From Anagrus nilaparvatae (lineage: Eukaryota; Arthropoda; Insecta; Hymenoptera; Mymaridae), in assembly GCA_022575985.1 (NCBI GenBank), contig JAKSXM010000014.1, positions 27,280,001 to 27,344,000 of the forward strand: DNA of 64,000 nucleotides. Direction: 5' to 3'. Below are positions 48,827-60,110 of this stretch, in pieces; the stretch's first letter is position 1, and each line of letters opens with the position of its first letter. Made by a program: the position numbers and the translations under genes. Below the pieces are notes generated by a model. The model was given only the letters and a program-made list of their open reading frames with translations. It searched no databases and was not told the origin of the DNA.

Positions 48827-49539
48827 GATTAAAGGATGTCACAAAATTGTGGGAGAACAGTTAACCAATAAAATTTTTCAAATTGAACAATCTTCAATTG
48901 TTACGGATGGCGCTATGTTAAATACTGGTAAAAAAGCAAGACTGTGGGAAATTTTTATGAAAGTCAAGAAATGTCTGATTCTAATATTCCACTTATAAAA
49001 ATTTGGTATGCAACGCATAGATCAAACCTTGCCTTGAAGAGATTTACTGAATCTGTTTCAGAACTAAATCATATTTTGAAAAAACTTAGCTTTATAAGTT
49101 CTTTTTTTCATATGTCTGGTATAAGAACAAGAGAATTGAAATCTATCGCTAAAGAAAATAATTTTAATTGTTTTTCAATGCCTTCAGTTTTTGAAATACG
49201 CTGGATCGAATTTTCTTCACAATTAGTTAACGCTATTTTAGATTCGTGGAAAGCATTAGTTACGCATTTTCAGAAAAGTGATGAAATTGAAGCGAAAGGA
49301 TACTTATCCTACTTATCAGATTATGATACATTAGAAATTATAGCTTATGTTGAAGATATACTATCTGTATTTAGCAGGTATCAAAAAAGCCTTCAAGCAG
49401 ACCGTATCACTCTAGTAGATATGATGAATCTGACAGAAAGTGTTAAAAAGAAAATAATAGCTTTAAAACAAACACCGCTTTTAGGAGGTTGGCTAGAGTC
49501 TTTAAAAAAAACTTATAACCGGTTTGTGTAAACACAACC

Positions 49540-49960
49540 TAAATGCATGGAACATGTTTACTTCCAAATGAGGACTAGATATAATACAAATGTTACTCAA
49601 CATTACAATACAATTTTCTATTGTTGTAATTTGTAATTATCACCTTACTAGTTGTTAAGATTCTAAACCCAAACTATTTTGATTCCCTAAACCTGAATTA
49701 TTATAAGTCCCTGAACCTGAATTATTCCAAGTCCCTAAATCGATATTATTCTAAGTCCATAAACCTGTATTATCCTAAGTCCTTAAGCCCAGATTTTTCA
49801 AAGTCTTTTAAAAGTATTTTATTTATTTATATATACTTTCCTAATTATTCTAAGTCTTATTTGACCCCCCCCCCTTAAAAAGGACAAATTTGACCCCCCC
49901 CCCCCTTAATTTTCAAGTTCTGAAGTACCCCCTCCCTATAAACATGTTCCATGTTAAAAT
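49540..49960. repeat. Insertion of the AACATG-ended, AAGTCCCTAAA-unit repeat in the hAT relic
   Basis: It opens GCATGGAACATGTTTAC and closes CTATAAACATGTTCCATG, an inverted pair. The interior holds five or six units of about 24-25 bp (AAGTCCCTAAACCTGAATTATTCT type) at 49650-49800, then TTTGACCCCCCCCC tracts at 49860-49907. It lies between the ESLKKTYN and TNKRQNTA parts of the transposase reading, so it interrupted the gene. Sequence left of it (ACCGGTTTGTGTAAACACAA) resembles 56139-56158, so the true left end may be farther out. Confidence 0.7.
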
Positions 49961-50733
49961 GTTAATAATATTGTGACTAATGATGGTGAAAGGTGAAAAA
50001 ACTTTGCGCGGAAACACTTTAAAAACCTTTAAAATAAAACGTCGTAAAGAACATCATAATTAAGTATGTGACTAACAAAAGGCAAAATACTGCTATATTT
50101 ATAGAAATCAGCCAAAGTCTTGAAAATTTTTTGCAAGAACGTATGTGTATTGACGATAAAATAACAAGAGTTTTAAATGCTTTTGTATCATTAAGCAAAG
50201 AATCTGGTATTCAAGAAGTGTTCAATATTTTTGGAAAAGATTCAAATCTTTCTGATTTGGATCTTGAATACTCTGAAATTATGGACTTTAAAAGTATAGA
50301 ATTACTAAGAAAACAATCACTCAGTGAAAAAATTAATTATTTAGCTTCTTGTAAAAATTATAAAAATGTAACTAAAATATTGGCTCGAATCTTAGCTGCA
50401 AAGCCTCATAGTGCAGATGTAGAGCGTTTAATTAGAAGCTAATAATATACTATAAAGAATGGATTAAGAAAGCGGCTGTTAGTTAATAACGAAAATCAAT
50501 ATTTATAGATCTATTTTAATATGCCAACGTTAATAAACTGGGATCCATTCACTGCGATAAAGCTTTGGAATAAAAATAAATTTAGAAGAGAAAATAACTG
50601 TCCAAAAAGAAATCATCAACCTTATTTTAATGGCATATTTAATTCAAATGAGTATTCAGAAGAAGATTCAATAAAATCTGAAAATATTGAAGATGACAAG
50701 CAAAAAAGAAAGAAACCTAAGTCTTCTATCTAA

Positions 50734-51260
50734 GTTATATTGTTGTTTAGTTTTATAAAAAATAAAATAAACAAAATAAATTTTATGAACATGTTTTTGT
50801 ATAACTATATAAAAGGAAATAAAAGTTTTTTAATAATAAATAATTAAGGCGGGCGCTGTAAGACTGCAAGATATAAAATTTAGATAATTATGCATTATTT
50901 AGAAATTTTTTAATTTATAGATATATGGAATTAGATGTAAGAGTATAAAATATTGCTAGAAAAAATAAATATATATTTACATGGTCAATAAAAATAAAAA
51001 GTTATTTTTGAGGTACTTTTTCAAAAATTAAAGAGATAATATTTTGTAAATTAATAAGCAAAATTAGTATTCTCACCCTCATTTTCCCTTTCCCCCTCCC
51101 CTTTTTGTGATTTGTGCAGTTCTAAAATTTCTTTAAAAAAAAATCTAGATGATTTAATTGAAAAACTGTTCCAAAGTTAATGGCTTTAATTTTATTAGAA
51201 TTTATTCTTAAGCAATTAGCTGTTGTTCAGTTTACCATAGCAGTGGCATCACTCTGCATT
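50734..51260. other. AT-rich spacer
   Basis: No gene seen. AAGGCGGGCGCTGTAAGACTG at about 50847 is an isolated GC-rich phrase that might be the hAT right terminus, but no matching inverted end was found upstream. Confidence 0.4.
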
Positions 51261-53096
51261 AAACCTCCGTGGCACAGTGTAGTAAAAAAAAAAAGTGGCC
51301 AAAAATCGGCTTCAACGCAATTTCTTATGAAAAAAAATTCTGCTGAATGGAAAATGACCGTTTTTGTGTATACTAAATGATAGGCTACTAAAATCAAATT
51401 TTTTTTTTTTTTTAAATTTTTTTAGCTGCTGAATGAAAAAAAAAAATCTATTTTTTAACATAAAAAGGTAAAATCTTTATAGTTTTAAAATAAAAAAAAA
51501 ATTTTTTTAGGTACAGCTCTGTATTAAAATATGTACATAAATGATAAATAAACCTAAAAAAAGTGTTTTAGTATTATTATACATGGTTGTGTGCAGTGTA
51601 AAGATGTGTTAGTCAACATTTGCAATTTAGTCCAAAAATTAAAAAAAAAATGAAAAATTTGATTTTTCTATTTTTACTTATATTTTAAACTTAAATAAAG
51701 TATTTTTTTAATGTTTTTATATAATTTATATTTTTTTTACATTATTTAAGTTTAAAATATAAGTAAAAATAGAAATATCAAATTTTTCATTTTTTAAAAA
51801 ATTTTTTGACTAAATTGCAAATGTTGACTAACACATCTTTATACTGCATACAACCATGTATAATTATACTAATACACTTTTTTTAGGTTTATTTATCATT
51901 TATGTACATATTTTAATACAGAGCTGTACCTTAAAAAATTTTTTTTTTTCAATTTAAAACTATAAATATTTTACCTTTTTATGGTAAAAAATATATTTTT
52001 TTTTTCATTCAGCAGCTAAGAAAAATAAAAATATAAAAAATTTTTTTTGATCTCGGTAGCCTATCATTTAGTATACAAAAAAAACGGTCATTTTCCATCC
52101 AGCAGAATTTTTTTTCATCAGAAATTGCGTTGAAGCCGATTTTTGGCCACTTTTTTCATTTTTTACTACACTGTGCATGGGTCCTCTGTGTTTTTGTCTA
52201 CGCGCTGGGTCCTCTATGACGATATCGTCAGTGCCAAATTTTAACCCTTTAAAAATAATTTTTGGCCAAAATTTTTTTTAAAGATTTTAGATAAACATCT
52301 CATCTAAAGATTAAAATAGGTTTTTTGTCTAAAATGTCCGCTCAGTTACGCGCCAAAAAATCCGGTGCAGCGGAAAACGAGTATTTTTTCGATTTTCGGT
52401 TAAAAATTCATATCTCCGGCCCTAATGGATATTAAGGGATTATATTTTAGGGTTTCAAGCTTCACATATATATCTTCTAAAAAAATCTACCCAGATTTGG
52501 ATCCCTTGCAAAAACCATAATTATTTCACAACCTGAAAATTGGCCTTTTTTCGAGTAAAAAAATTTTTTGAAATTGAAGGTTTTTTGGGATAAAAACCCA
52601 CTGAGGGGCATTAAATGTTATTTAAAAATATACTTCAACCTTTGTATAAGTAAAGAAAAAAAAATTTGCAAAAAAAATTAAGTTTGTTGGTCGAAAAACA
52701 ATTAAATTTTGGAAAAGTAAAAAAATGGATTTTTTTAGTGAAAACGGGTCAAAAACACGTATTTTTTTATGTTAAATTCATTTTTACATGAAAAAAGTAT
52801 AATATATGAAGAAATTACTTCATTTGGAGCAAAAATAACAAAAATTTTTACTTCCAAGAGGTAGCAAAAAAAATCACGTCCTGTCCTCTATGACGATTTT
52901 GGACTCGGTCCAACTTTGCACCCACAGTATAGACAAACGGCTAAACCAAAACTGACGCGGCTTGGCAGGTGTGCATAGAAAGGTTCAAAGTTTTTTTAGG
53001 AGGGGTCACCAACCATCGCCCATCGCCCTTTTCTAAGATACACGTAGGTCATAAAAGTGCGGTGACGATATCGTTACAGAGGGCCCACGGAGGTTT
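51261..53096. mobile_element. Possible composite element bounded by AAACCTCCGTGG inverted repeats
   Basis: AAACCTCCGTGG at 51261-51272 is perfectly inverted at 53085-53096 (CCACGGAGGTTT). Inside, starting at the very next base on the left, is the foldback at 51273-52175. To its right is about 900 bp of unique, GC-richer, non-coding sequence with recurring ATGACGAT/GACGATATCGT phrases (52217, 52889, 53062). The outer 12-bp pair may be the true termini of one element containing the foldback, or a chance arrangement of adjacent insertions. The frame at 52969-53151 spans the right boundary and is not a gene. Confidence 0.55.
51273..52175. mobile_element. Near-perfect foldback, about 900 bp, CACAGTGTAGTAAA ends
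   Basis: CACAGTGTAGTAAAA is inverted at the right as TTTTTACTACACTGTG. The arms (about 51273-51700 and 51740-52175) pair through GTGGCCAAAAATCGGCTTCA, GAATGGAAAATGACCGTTTT, GGTACAGCTCTGTATTAAAA and GTTAGTCAACATTTGCAATT. The central sequence is AT-rich around 51720. No coding capacity; the frame at 51180-51380 merely enters the left arm. Confidence 0.88.
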
Positions 53097-53099
53097 AAA

Positions 53100-54759
53100 G
53101 TTGTTCGCAAAAAAAAAGTGCTCCAAAAATGTTCTTCCTGAAGCATGTTGAAGTTTAGGTGACAAAAAGATCCCATACCAATTTTCAGCTCATTTAAGAA
53201 CGATTTAGGGGTCGCACAAACCCAGGGTAGCTCTCAAGTGGTTGGCTAATACCGACAATTACTGGGAACGACCAAAATTTTTTTCAAAATACGTTTTCTA
53301 TACTACCTAATATGTTTTCGGTGCCGCTAAACTCGAAAATGAGGTTCTCAGAGTCCGAAAATACCTTAAACACCGAAAACACCCCTTTTTTTACCAAAAA
53401 TTTTTGGATTTTATAGCGAAAATCGTATATATTCGAAACATCTGGATTATAAATTACAATGGATGACTTAAATATGTTGAAAAAATACCGAAAACTCCTT
53501 CCGTTTATTCCAACGCGCCTTCTTGGCCGAGAAACGCAGGGCTCAATTCTATATCAATGTTATAAGATAGGGTTTTTAGGCAATTTTCCAAATAACGCTG
53601 TCATATTGCAATTCTACCAAAATACTATCGTTTAGTCTCATTTTTTTTCTACCTTTCAAACGCCGTAAACCGCAATTTCTCATCACCGATTCTCTCATCA
53701 CTATAGTTAGTAAATCAAAGGTCCATTTTTTGCCAAAAATGACTAATTTTAAAATTGCTGTTGAAATTGTAATTTTTGATGAAAATGAATCTTAAAGGTC
53801 TCAAAAATTTTGATTCAGCACTAAGTTTTGAAAAAATTTTTACTCATTCCTTTTCGATCGTTTGTTTAGCAGATATGATAATTTAAAAAAAGAGTCTCAA
53901 TTTAAGGTTTTTTTAAAAAAAATCATATTTTATCACTATCTTTGTCGAGTCATATCTCGGAAAGGTATAAAGCAAAATTGACGAGTGAAAAATTTTTCGA
54001 AACTTGAGACTAGTACAAAATATTGGAGACCTATAAGACTTATTTTCTTCAAAAATTACAATTTTAACAGCAATTTTAAAATTGGTCATTTTTGGCAAAA
54101 AATGGACATTTGATTTACTAACTATAGCGATAAGAGAATCGGTGATGAAAAATTGCGGCTTACGGCGTTTGAAAGGTAGAACTTATACAAAAAAAATGAG
54201 ACTAAACGATAGTATTTTGGTAGAATTGCAATATGACAGCGTTATTTGGAAGATTGCCTAAAAACCCTATCTTATATAACATTGTTACAGAATTGAGCCC
54301 TGCGTTTCTCAGCTAAGAAGACTCGTTGGAATAAACGGAAGGAGTTTTCGGTATTTTTTCAACATATTTAAGTCATCCATTGTAATTTATAATCCAGATG
54401 TTTCGAATATATACGATTTTCGCTATAAAATCCAAAAATTTTTGGTAAAAAAAAGGGTGTTTTCGGTGTTTAAGGGTGTTTAAGGTATTTTCGGACTCTG
54501 AAAACCAGCTGAGGACCTCATTTTCGAGTTTAGCGGCACCGAAAACATATTAGGAAGTATAGAAAATGTATTTTGAAAAAAATTTTTGTCATTTCCACTA
54601 ATTGACGGTATTAGCCAACAACTTGAGAGATACCCTGGGTTTGTGCGACCCCTAAACCGTTCTCAAATGAGCTGAAAATTGGTATGGGATCATTTTGTCA
54701 CCTAAACTTCAACATACTTCAAGAAGAACATTTTTGGAGCACTTTTTTTTGTGAACAAC
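53100..54759. mobile_element. Giant foldback element, about 1.66 kb
   Basis: GTTGTTCGC at the left is inverted as GTGAACAAC at the right. Arms (about 53100-53830 and 54000-54759) are very similar. Paired landmarks include GTGCTCCAAAAATGTTCTTC, GGGGTCGCACAAACCCAGGG, CCGAAAACTCCTTCCGTTTA, AACGCAGGGCTCAATTC and CACCGATTCTCTCATC, each found again inverted. The central 170 bp is diverged. No open frame is conserved between arms; the minus-strand frame at 54098-53913 lies in the centre. The left end begins four bases after the AAACCTCCGTGG-type boundary of the preceding element. Confidence 0.9.
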
Positions 54760-55343
54760 CCTGCTGCATATTAGTCAAAGCAGTATTATAATAATTATTC
54801 ATTATAATAATTATTATAATTACTGCTTAAGAGCTCTATTGGCGGTAAAGAAGAAATCAGAAGCTAATTAAGTACTGATGATAAAACAAATGTGCTCTAA
54901 TGTGGTAATGTAGGAACAATGTTTTGAGTATACAGAAAAATATATGCATATATTTAATAATTGTAATGATATTAATTTTCTTTTGTTAAACTTTAAATCA
55001 AAAGAAAAATAAATACTTTTTATAAAAATTGAAATTTTTATTTCAATACAATTTTCTATTTTTATAATTTGTAATTATCACCTTTACATTAGATCTTAAG
55101 ATTCAAAAACCAAATTATTTTGATTTTCTAAACTCGTATTAAGTCCCTAAATCGAAAATATTATGACCCTTATATTTTATCTTTATCGTTTCAGAAATTT
55201 TATATTTTTTTGTGATTTACACTTAATTTCAGCCGATAATAAAAAATCCAAGCAGTTTTTGAAGGACACTCTGTTCATTGAATTTTTCAATTCTGACATA
55301 ATGGTTTATTAGGGAGAATATTAGAGAATATTATCGTTGTCAA
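54760..55343. other. Spacer with a partial AAGTCCCTAAA repeat
   Basis: TTATAATAATTATTCATTATAATAATTATTATAA at 54785-54822 is a local palindrome. From about 55040 to 55165 the sequence AATACAATTTTCTATTTTTA...TAATTATCACCTT...AAGTCCCTAAATCG matches 49605-49745 of the dispersed repeat in the hAT relic. No gene. Confidence 0.55.
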
Positions 55344-55886
55344 ATGCCGCGCAGTGCGGCAAAATGGACAAAATTCGCTCTCCCAAACACGTTTTATTCT
55401 TTTGACTTAATTTTTGCGGCAAATTACTCGTAAAGGGGTAAAGATTTGTAAGTTGCTGCAACTTTTTTGAATTTAAATTCTTTTTTTTTTTTATTTACTT
55501 TAAACGCGTATCAGATAAAAAACTTAAATTTGCAAAAAATTGAAAAAAATTTTTTTTTAAATATATATATTATATTTACCTAATCTATACATTTGAGTAT
55601 ATATAGGTGAGAATGCATCTCGTTAATTTTTAGTCATATAAACTCATATATAAAATTAAAAATAGAAAAATAATTCAAAAAATTTTTTTTTTGTTTTTTG
55701 CAAGTTTTTCATCTGAAACGCGTTTAAAAGTAAATAAAAAAAAAAAGAAATTAAAATTCAAAAAAGTTGCAGCAACTCACAAATTTGTACCCCATTACGA
55801 GGAATTTGCCGCAAAAATTAAGTCAAAAGAATAAAATGTGTTTGGGAGAGCGATTTTTGTCCATTTTGCCGCACTGTGTGCCGCAT
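55344..55886. mobile_element. Foldback element, about 540 bp
   Basis: The outer ATGCCGCGCAGTGCGGCAAA pairs with TTTGCCGCACTGTGTGCCGCAT. Inner pairs are TCTCCCAAACACGTTTTATTC, TTTGCGGCAAATTACTCGTAA and AAGTTGCTGCAACTTTTTTG with their complements. Arms are about 220 bp with about 100 bp of AT-rich centre. The GCCGC-AGTGCGGC outer end is itself a small hairpin. Confidence 0.85.
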
Positions 55887-57000
55887 TAACAAGGCTTTTT
55901 AAGTCATAAAATAAAAAAAACACAAACCACGGGAAGTATTTAGTGATGGTTATGCTATTTTCAATTTTCTAACAAAAAATATCGGTTCAGCGATCTGATA
56001 AACCACCCAGTATTAATTTTTAAAAAAAACTAATAAAATATATCGTTTTTGAACTTTCATTTAAGGAAAACAGTTATTTTCTGACTTTTCTGTTAAAGGC
56101 TATTTGGTTTTCAATTTACTGATAAAAAAAATTACAACCGGTTTGTTGACTCACAAACAACGAACATGTTTAAATTTATATTTTTAACCTTGAAGCCATT
56201 ATAATTTTAATTCCTTAAGACAAAAAACAATAATTTTAAACTTCTAAAAATCTTATTATTCTATACCCCTGTATCGATATTATTTTGAGTCCCTAAATCA
56301 AAATTATTCTAGGCTCCAAAACGGGGATTATGCCAAGTCCTAAATCAAAATTATTCAAAGTCCCTAAATTCGAACTATTGTAAGCGCTAAAGTCGAAATT
56401 ATTCTAAGTCCCATTTGACGGGGGGTCTTTTAAATCAGACATATTAGATCCCCTTGATTTTCAGATACCCAGGGTACCTTTTCCTATAAACATGTTCCTT
56501 ATTTAAAAACAGAAGGATTGCCATGAAGAGATTTATACCTGTATAGATTTTATTCGCTTTGTGCAAAAACTGCCCAACCAAAGTAAAGGATTTTTATATT
56601 TTATATTTATTTTTATTTTTATTTATTTTTATATTTTTAGATTTCTCATCCATTATATCTAGCCCTCTTCTGTAGTAAATAGTTACAAGTATTTACAATA
56701 TGTTTACGCAAAAGTTTTTTTTAATACTTTCGGATTTTGTATGCATGTGACGCATCAAAAATGCATTTAAATTTATTCTTCAGTTTCAATTCTACCAAAT
56801 ATTTAATATCTGCAATTATCTTGATGAAAAATATAAAATAAGAAACCATAAATTATAAAACTATTCAAAGCAATCATTTACTTATCTTACTTTAACATTG
56901 ATTTTTAATATCTTTGATAAAACGCAAATATTTAAAAAAATTAATATTTAAATTTAATCGGGTAGATAGTGATAAAATTATAAAGCAAAGTTTAATTGAA
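55887..57000. other. Spacer containing another dispersed-repeat copy
   Basis: About 56139-56500 is a copy of the AACATG-ended repeat: ACAACGAACATGTTTAAAT at the left, CCTATAAACATGTTCCTTAT at the right, and six units of about 24-26 bp (AAGTCCCTAAATCAAAATTATTC type) at 56250-56420, followed by CCCATTTGACGGGGGG. From about 56865 the 5' flank shared with the 62.5-kb decarboxylase copy begins (CAATCATTTACTTATCTTAC). Confidence 0.6.
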
Positions 57001-57105
57001 ATATTGTTCTTAGATTCAAAAAATTCCTATTAATTTTATAATGGATCATTATTTTAATATTTACTTAAGGCTTTAAATTTTTCTACTACTAAAAAAACAT
57101 TCAAA

Positions 57106-59256
57106 ATGGCAACGAGTAATGATATTCCCCTTGAATTTGACGAAGTAAGAATATTTGATGATAAAACTAGTGATTTAGAAATAATGAAAAAAATTATCAG
57201 CTTGGAAAATCAAGAAGATGCTTTTCAAATTTGTGATGTTGGTGATATTATAAATAAACATAAATTATGGATCCAACGTATTCCGAGAGTTGTTCCTCAT
57301 TATGGTAATTATAAAAATTAAAATTAATTAAAATATTTTTACGGGAGACCTGCTTTGGTTGAATATTCAACAATTGGTATAATTTTCAACCAATGATACA
57401 ATCATAATACAAGGTAAAAAAATTATCTTTGAATCCATTAAAAATGAAATAATTTGATAATAGTTAGTGATTTTTTATGTATAACTTCATTTGGCTCCGA
57501 AGCTAAGACATCACTAATATGGAATAATTAATTATAATAACTGTTTTTTTTTGCTTTATTAATTATTTACATAATTTTTTATAGACATAAGTTAAAATGT
57601 CGCTTTTATTTAATATATATTTACTTAATTTTTTATTAAATCTTTTTATAAATATTTATAAGTATTCAAAAATAACTAAAAAAAATTTTAGCTGAAATAA
57701 TGTTTAAAAAAGATAAGATTATTTTTGACTGATAAAAATTGCATTTATCAGAACCAATTAAAGCATAATTTTATGAAGTATAAAAAATAACTATAGTTTA
57801 ATAATTTTGAATCTAACGATCTTATGAGCGCTGTAACTATTATACCTACAACATGTTGTTCAACAAAAAATATATCATAAAGAATTATCTCTTTAGGGCT
57901 GGTATTTCTGCTCAAGATTATTTCAAAGCTGAGAATTCGTAGCATTGCGTGATTACAAATATTTCCAAAATTATTGGATTAGAACAATTTTTTTCACAAA
58001 TTATTCTTTTTATATACATGATTGTGTTGGCAACTAATTGTTTTTTTTACCTTAACCAAAAATCAAAATTAATAACCAAAAAAATAGTTTTAATAATTGA
58101 AATGTTTTTTCAAGTAAAAATTTTTGTAAATATTCGTAATCGCACTCAGCTTTCAAATAAAAGAATGGCACCAAAAATTCCTAAGATTCTCTATATTCAA
58201 CACGTTACATTTGGTCCCTCAATTTAATCTTTTCTGTTGAAAAAAATGATTTATTTCATACACACAAAAAAAATATGTTTAAAAAAAAAAGTAAAATTAT
58301 TTTTAAAATTTGAGATCCACATTGCACCTACGATTTCTAGAAAATACGTTTTCAACCTCTAATGTAGGGTTGATTCCGAAATATTTATCTTTGAAAAAAT
58401 TAGTCAACGCACCAGCACTGTTAAATGCATCCAAAAATTTTATCTGCATAGAAGTAGATCTACCTCAGTGAAACGTAAGTATTTTTGATCACTAAAATGT
58501 TTTTGAAGATCTTATCCATTTTTCAATAGTCAATTTTGAGTAATGAACGCTATATTATAAAAAATCAACAAAAAATTTTCAAAATAGGTATAAATTCTAG
58601 AAAACAATTGCTGATTGAGCCTATTTTTGGTTCCCCCCTTAGGTTTTTGGGTTGATAATTACGCTTCTGGAGATATATTTTTAAGAATCAAAATGGTATG
58701 GACTCAAAATTGCGTATTCCTAACCTCAGTTTTGGTGATTTATGCTGTTATCATATTTACGTTGTATAGTTAGTCTTTCAGAACAGCTATCATGATTCAG
58801 ATTTTTAATAATTAAAATAGCTGGATCATAATGGCGGATTTCTAAATTCAAAGTCGGCAACAAATACCATTTTAAGCATTTTAAAGTGTTGGCTTATAAG
58901 TTTTTGGGATTCGTAATCTCGCTTCTAAGAAGTTATAAATAATTGTTATAAATTATCATTATTTTTTAATTAAATAATCTAATTTAATTGAGTTTATTAA
59001 ATTTTTAATTTTTAATTGCGTTATTGTATTTCAAGAAATAATGATAATAATATTTAATATGACAGATAACCAAATGATAATAAAAAAATTAAATACTTTA
59101 TTTATTTTTTTTTTAATCAGGGATGACTTTATGAATGATATCTCATGTTTTTTATGCATAAAAAATAAAAGTACGTCATTAACACTCTTAAAATTAACAA
59201 AACTAAAGGAAAATGTGCATCACAATGACTTGTGCATATATTCTACGAAACTGTAG
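57106..59256 (+). pseudogene. Internally deleted ornithine decarboxylase copy (first and last exons only)
   Basis: Exon 1 (57106-57304) encodes MATSNDIPLEFDEVRIFDDK...RIPRVVPHY, in register with exon 1 of the intact gene, and keeps the G/GTAATT donor. The last exon (59121-59256) follows the same TTTAATCAG acceptor and is open to TAG, with an in-frame 8-codon insertion relative to the intact gene and flanking intron sequence also conserved (about 58925-59120). Exons 2-6, carrying K69, the glycine loop, R274, D307 and C348, are absent from the 1.8 kb between. Joining exon 1 directly to the last exon is out of frame (phase 1 to phase 2), so no simple shortened product is expected. Reading through the donor gives a 71-residue frame. 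Confidence 0.85.
57336..58924. other. Unrelated sequence replacing decarboxylase exons 2-6
   Basis: AT-rich at first. The first 150 bp (TGCTTTGGTTGAATATTCAA...ATTTTCAACCAATGAT) also follow exon 1 in the 62.7-kb copy, so the loss or intron expansion predates the separation of these two copies. At 58310-58900 there is repeat-like sequence (GGTTCCCCCCTTAGGTTTTT). No decarboxylase motif was found in any frame. Confidence 0.6.
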
Positions 59257-59785
59257 TTATTTTTGTACTTTTATATAATTCAAAGAGATATAGATTATAT
59301 CCACGTATCAAAATAGCAAGTTAATAGTTATAAATCAAAAAGATTATTACTGGTCCAACGAGGTCGTAACAAACAAAATTTGTATGAATAAATTGTGTAA
59401 AAAAAATATTATGTTAATATTATATAAGCAGGTAATTTATTTAGATGCAAAGTTTTTAGCTATAAATTCATTTTTGAACCAATTAAACTATTTGAACGCA
59501 TATAAGTTATAATTTGGTTACTAGTCTAGCAGTTATTTTGTATTTTTATTAAAGTACATGTTATTTACCAAAATAATTAGGTTCCTAATTAACTTATAGC
59601 TTATTTAATCACTACTGAGTGAAGTAATTAAAGACTTCAAAATTACATTGTTTTGACCGGAAAGCTGCAAAGAGATTAAATGAACTAAAATTTTGGATAC
59701 TTATTTTATTTTGTAAATGGCATCCAATTTTAAAATTTTGAATTTTTTCATAAATTTACAAGAAAGTAGTAAACTTTCAATTTCC
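59257..59785 (+). repeat. Duplicated 3' flank of the decarboxylase locus
   Basis: Collinear match to 45691-46160, including GGTTACTAGTCTAGCAGTTA and CAAAATAATTAGGTTCCTAA, with an insertion of about 110 bp near 59275-59385. Homology ends at AAAGTAGTAAACTTTCAAT (about 59785), close to where it ends in the other copy. Confidence 0.85.
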
Positions 59786-60010
59786 TTTAAAAAGACTACT
59801 CCGTAATAAGATATGGTTTCCGGACCCAGAATTTTTTTGACTTTTTTTCGGTTCACTTTGATGGTTTCTATCTCTAAAAAACTCATGTAACATAATTCTT
59901 CGTCTAATTTATTCGGTTTCATTAAATTCATCAAAAAATTAAATTCATTCTAATTTATTTTTGCAATTTACATAACTATATTTAGTCTTATAACTATTTT
60001 TATTTATGAA

Positions 60011-60085
60011 TTAAGTCGATTAAACATGAAATATATTTTTGAATGGGTTGGCGCGACTCAGCACGTAGGGGGCTTGCCCCTTAGT
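60011..60085. repeat. Short repeat GGGTTGGCGCG...GGGGGCTTGCC, first of two
   Basis: GATTAAACATGAAATATATT...GGGTTGGCGCGACTCAGCAC followed by GTAGGGGGCTTGCC matches 61715-61772 (AATTAAACATGGAATATAAT...GGGTTGGCGCGCTACAGCTC, then GCAGGGGGCTTGCC). Both copies are in the same orientation, 1.7 kb apart, on either side of the foldback at 60111. Confidence 0.7.
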
Positions 60086-60110
60086 TTAATAAAGAAAGTG
60101 CTGATGAATA

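Larger units (their letters stand above)
47530..50733 (+). pseudogene. Decayed hAT-superfamily transposase gene (KIAA1586-like)
   Basis: A string of frames on one strand matches, in order, a hAT transposase of the KIAA1586-like type: a Cys-containing finger (IKCKICSEQ) at about 47740; EALKAHKI and LMLHVYDDSKK-like text near 47880-48010; NCDGSVDRTQIDKIYTIAKI with FLGACEP..RGALRAYNG at 48240-48390; SSIVTDGAMLNTGKKARLWE at about 48893; IKIWYATHRSNLALKR...SFFHMSGIRTRELK...EIRWIEFSS at 48990-49215; and the C-terminal dimerisation motif KILARILAAKPHSADVERLI at about 50379-50436. Breaks: a frame change near 47.81 kb, an in-frame TAA at 48092, a LINE insertion at 48398-48826, a frame change near 48.94 kb, a repeat insertion around 49.54-49.96 kb, and a stop after ERLIRS with another frame change before 50521. 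Terminal inverted repeats of the hAT element were not identified. Confidence 0.8.

Noticed and set aside
59701..59934. Minus-strand 77-codon frame with a charged, protein-like N-terminal half
   Set aside because: The distal part runs into the duplicated decarboxylase 3' flank, and no family match or splice signal supports it. It could be a small relic, but evidence is too thin.
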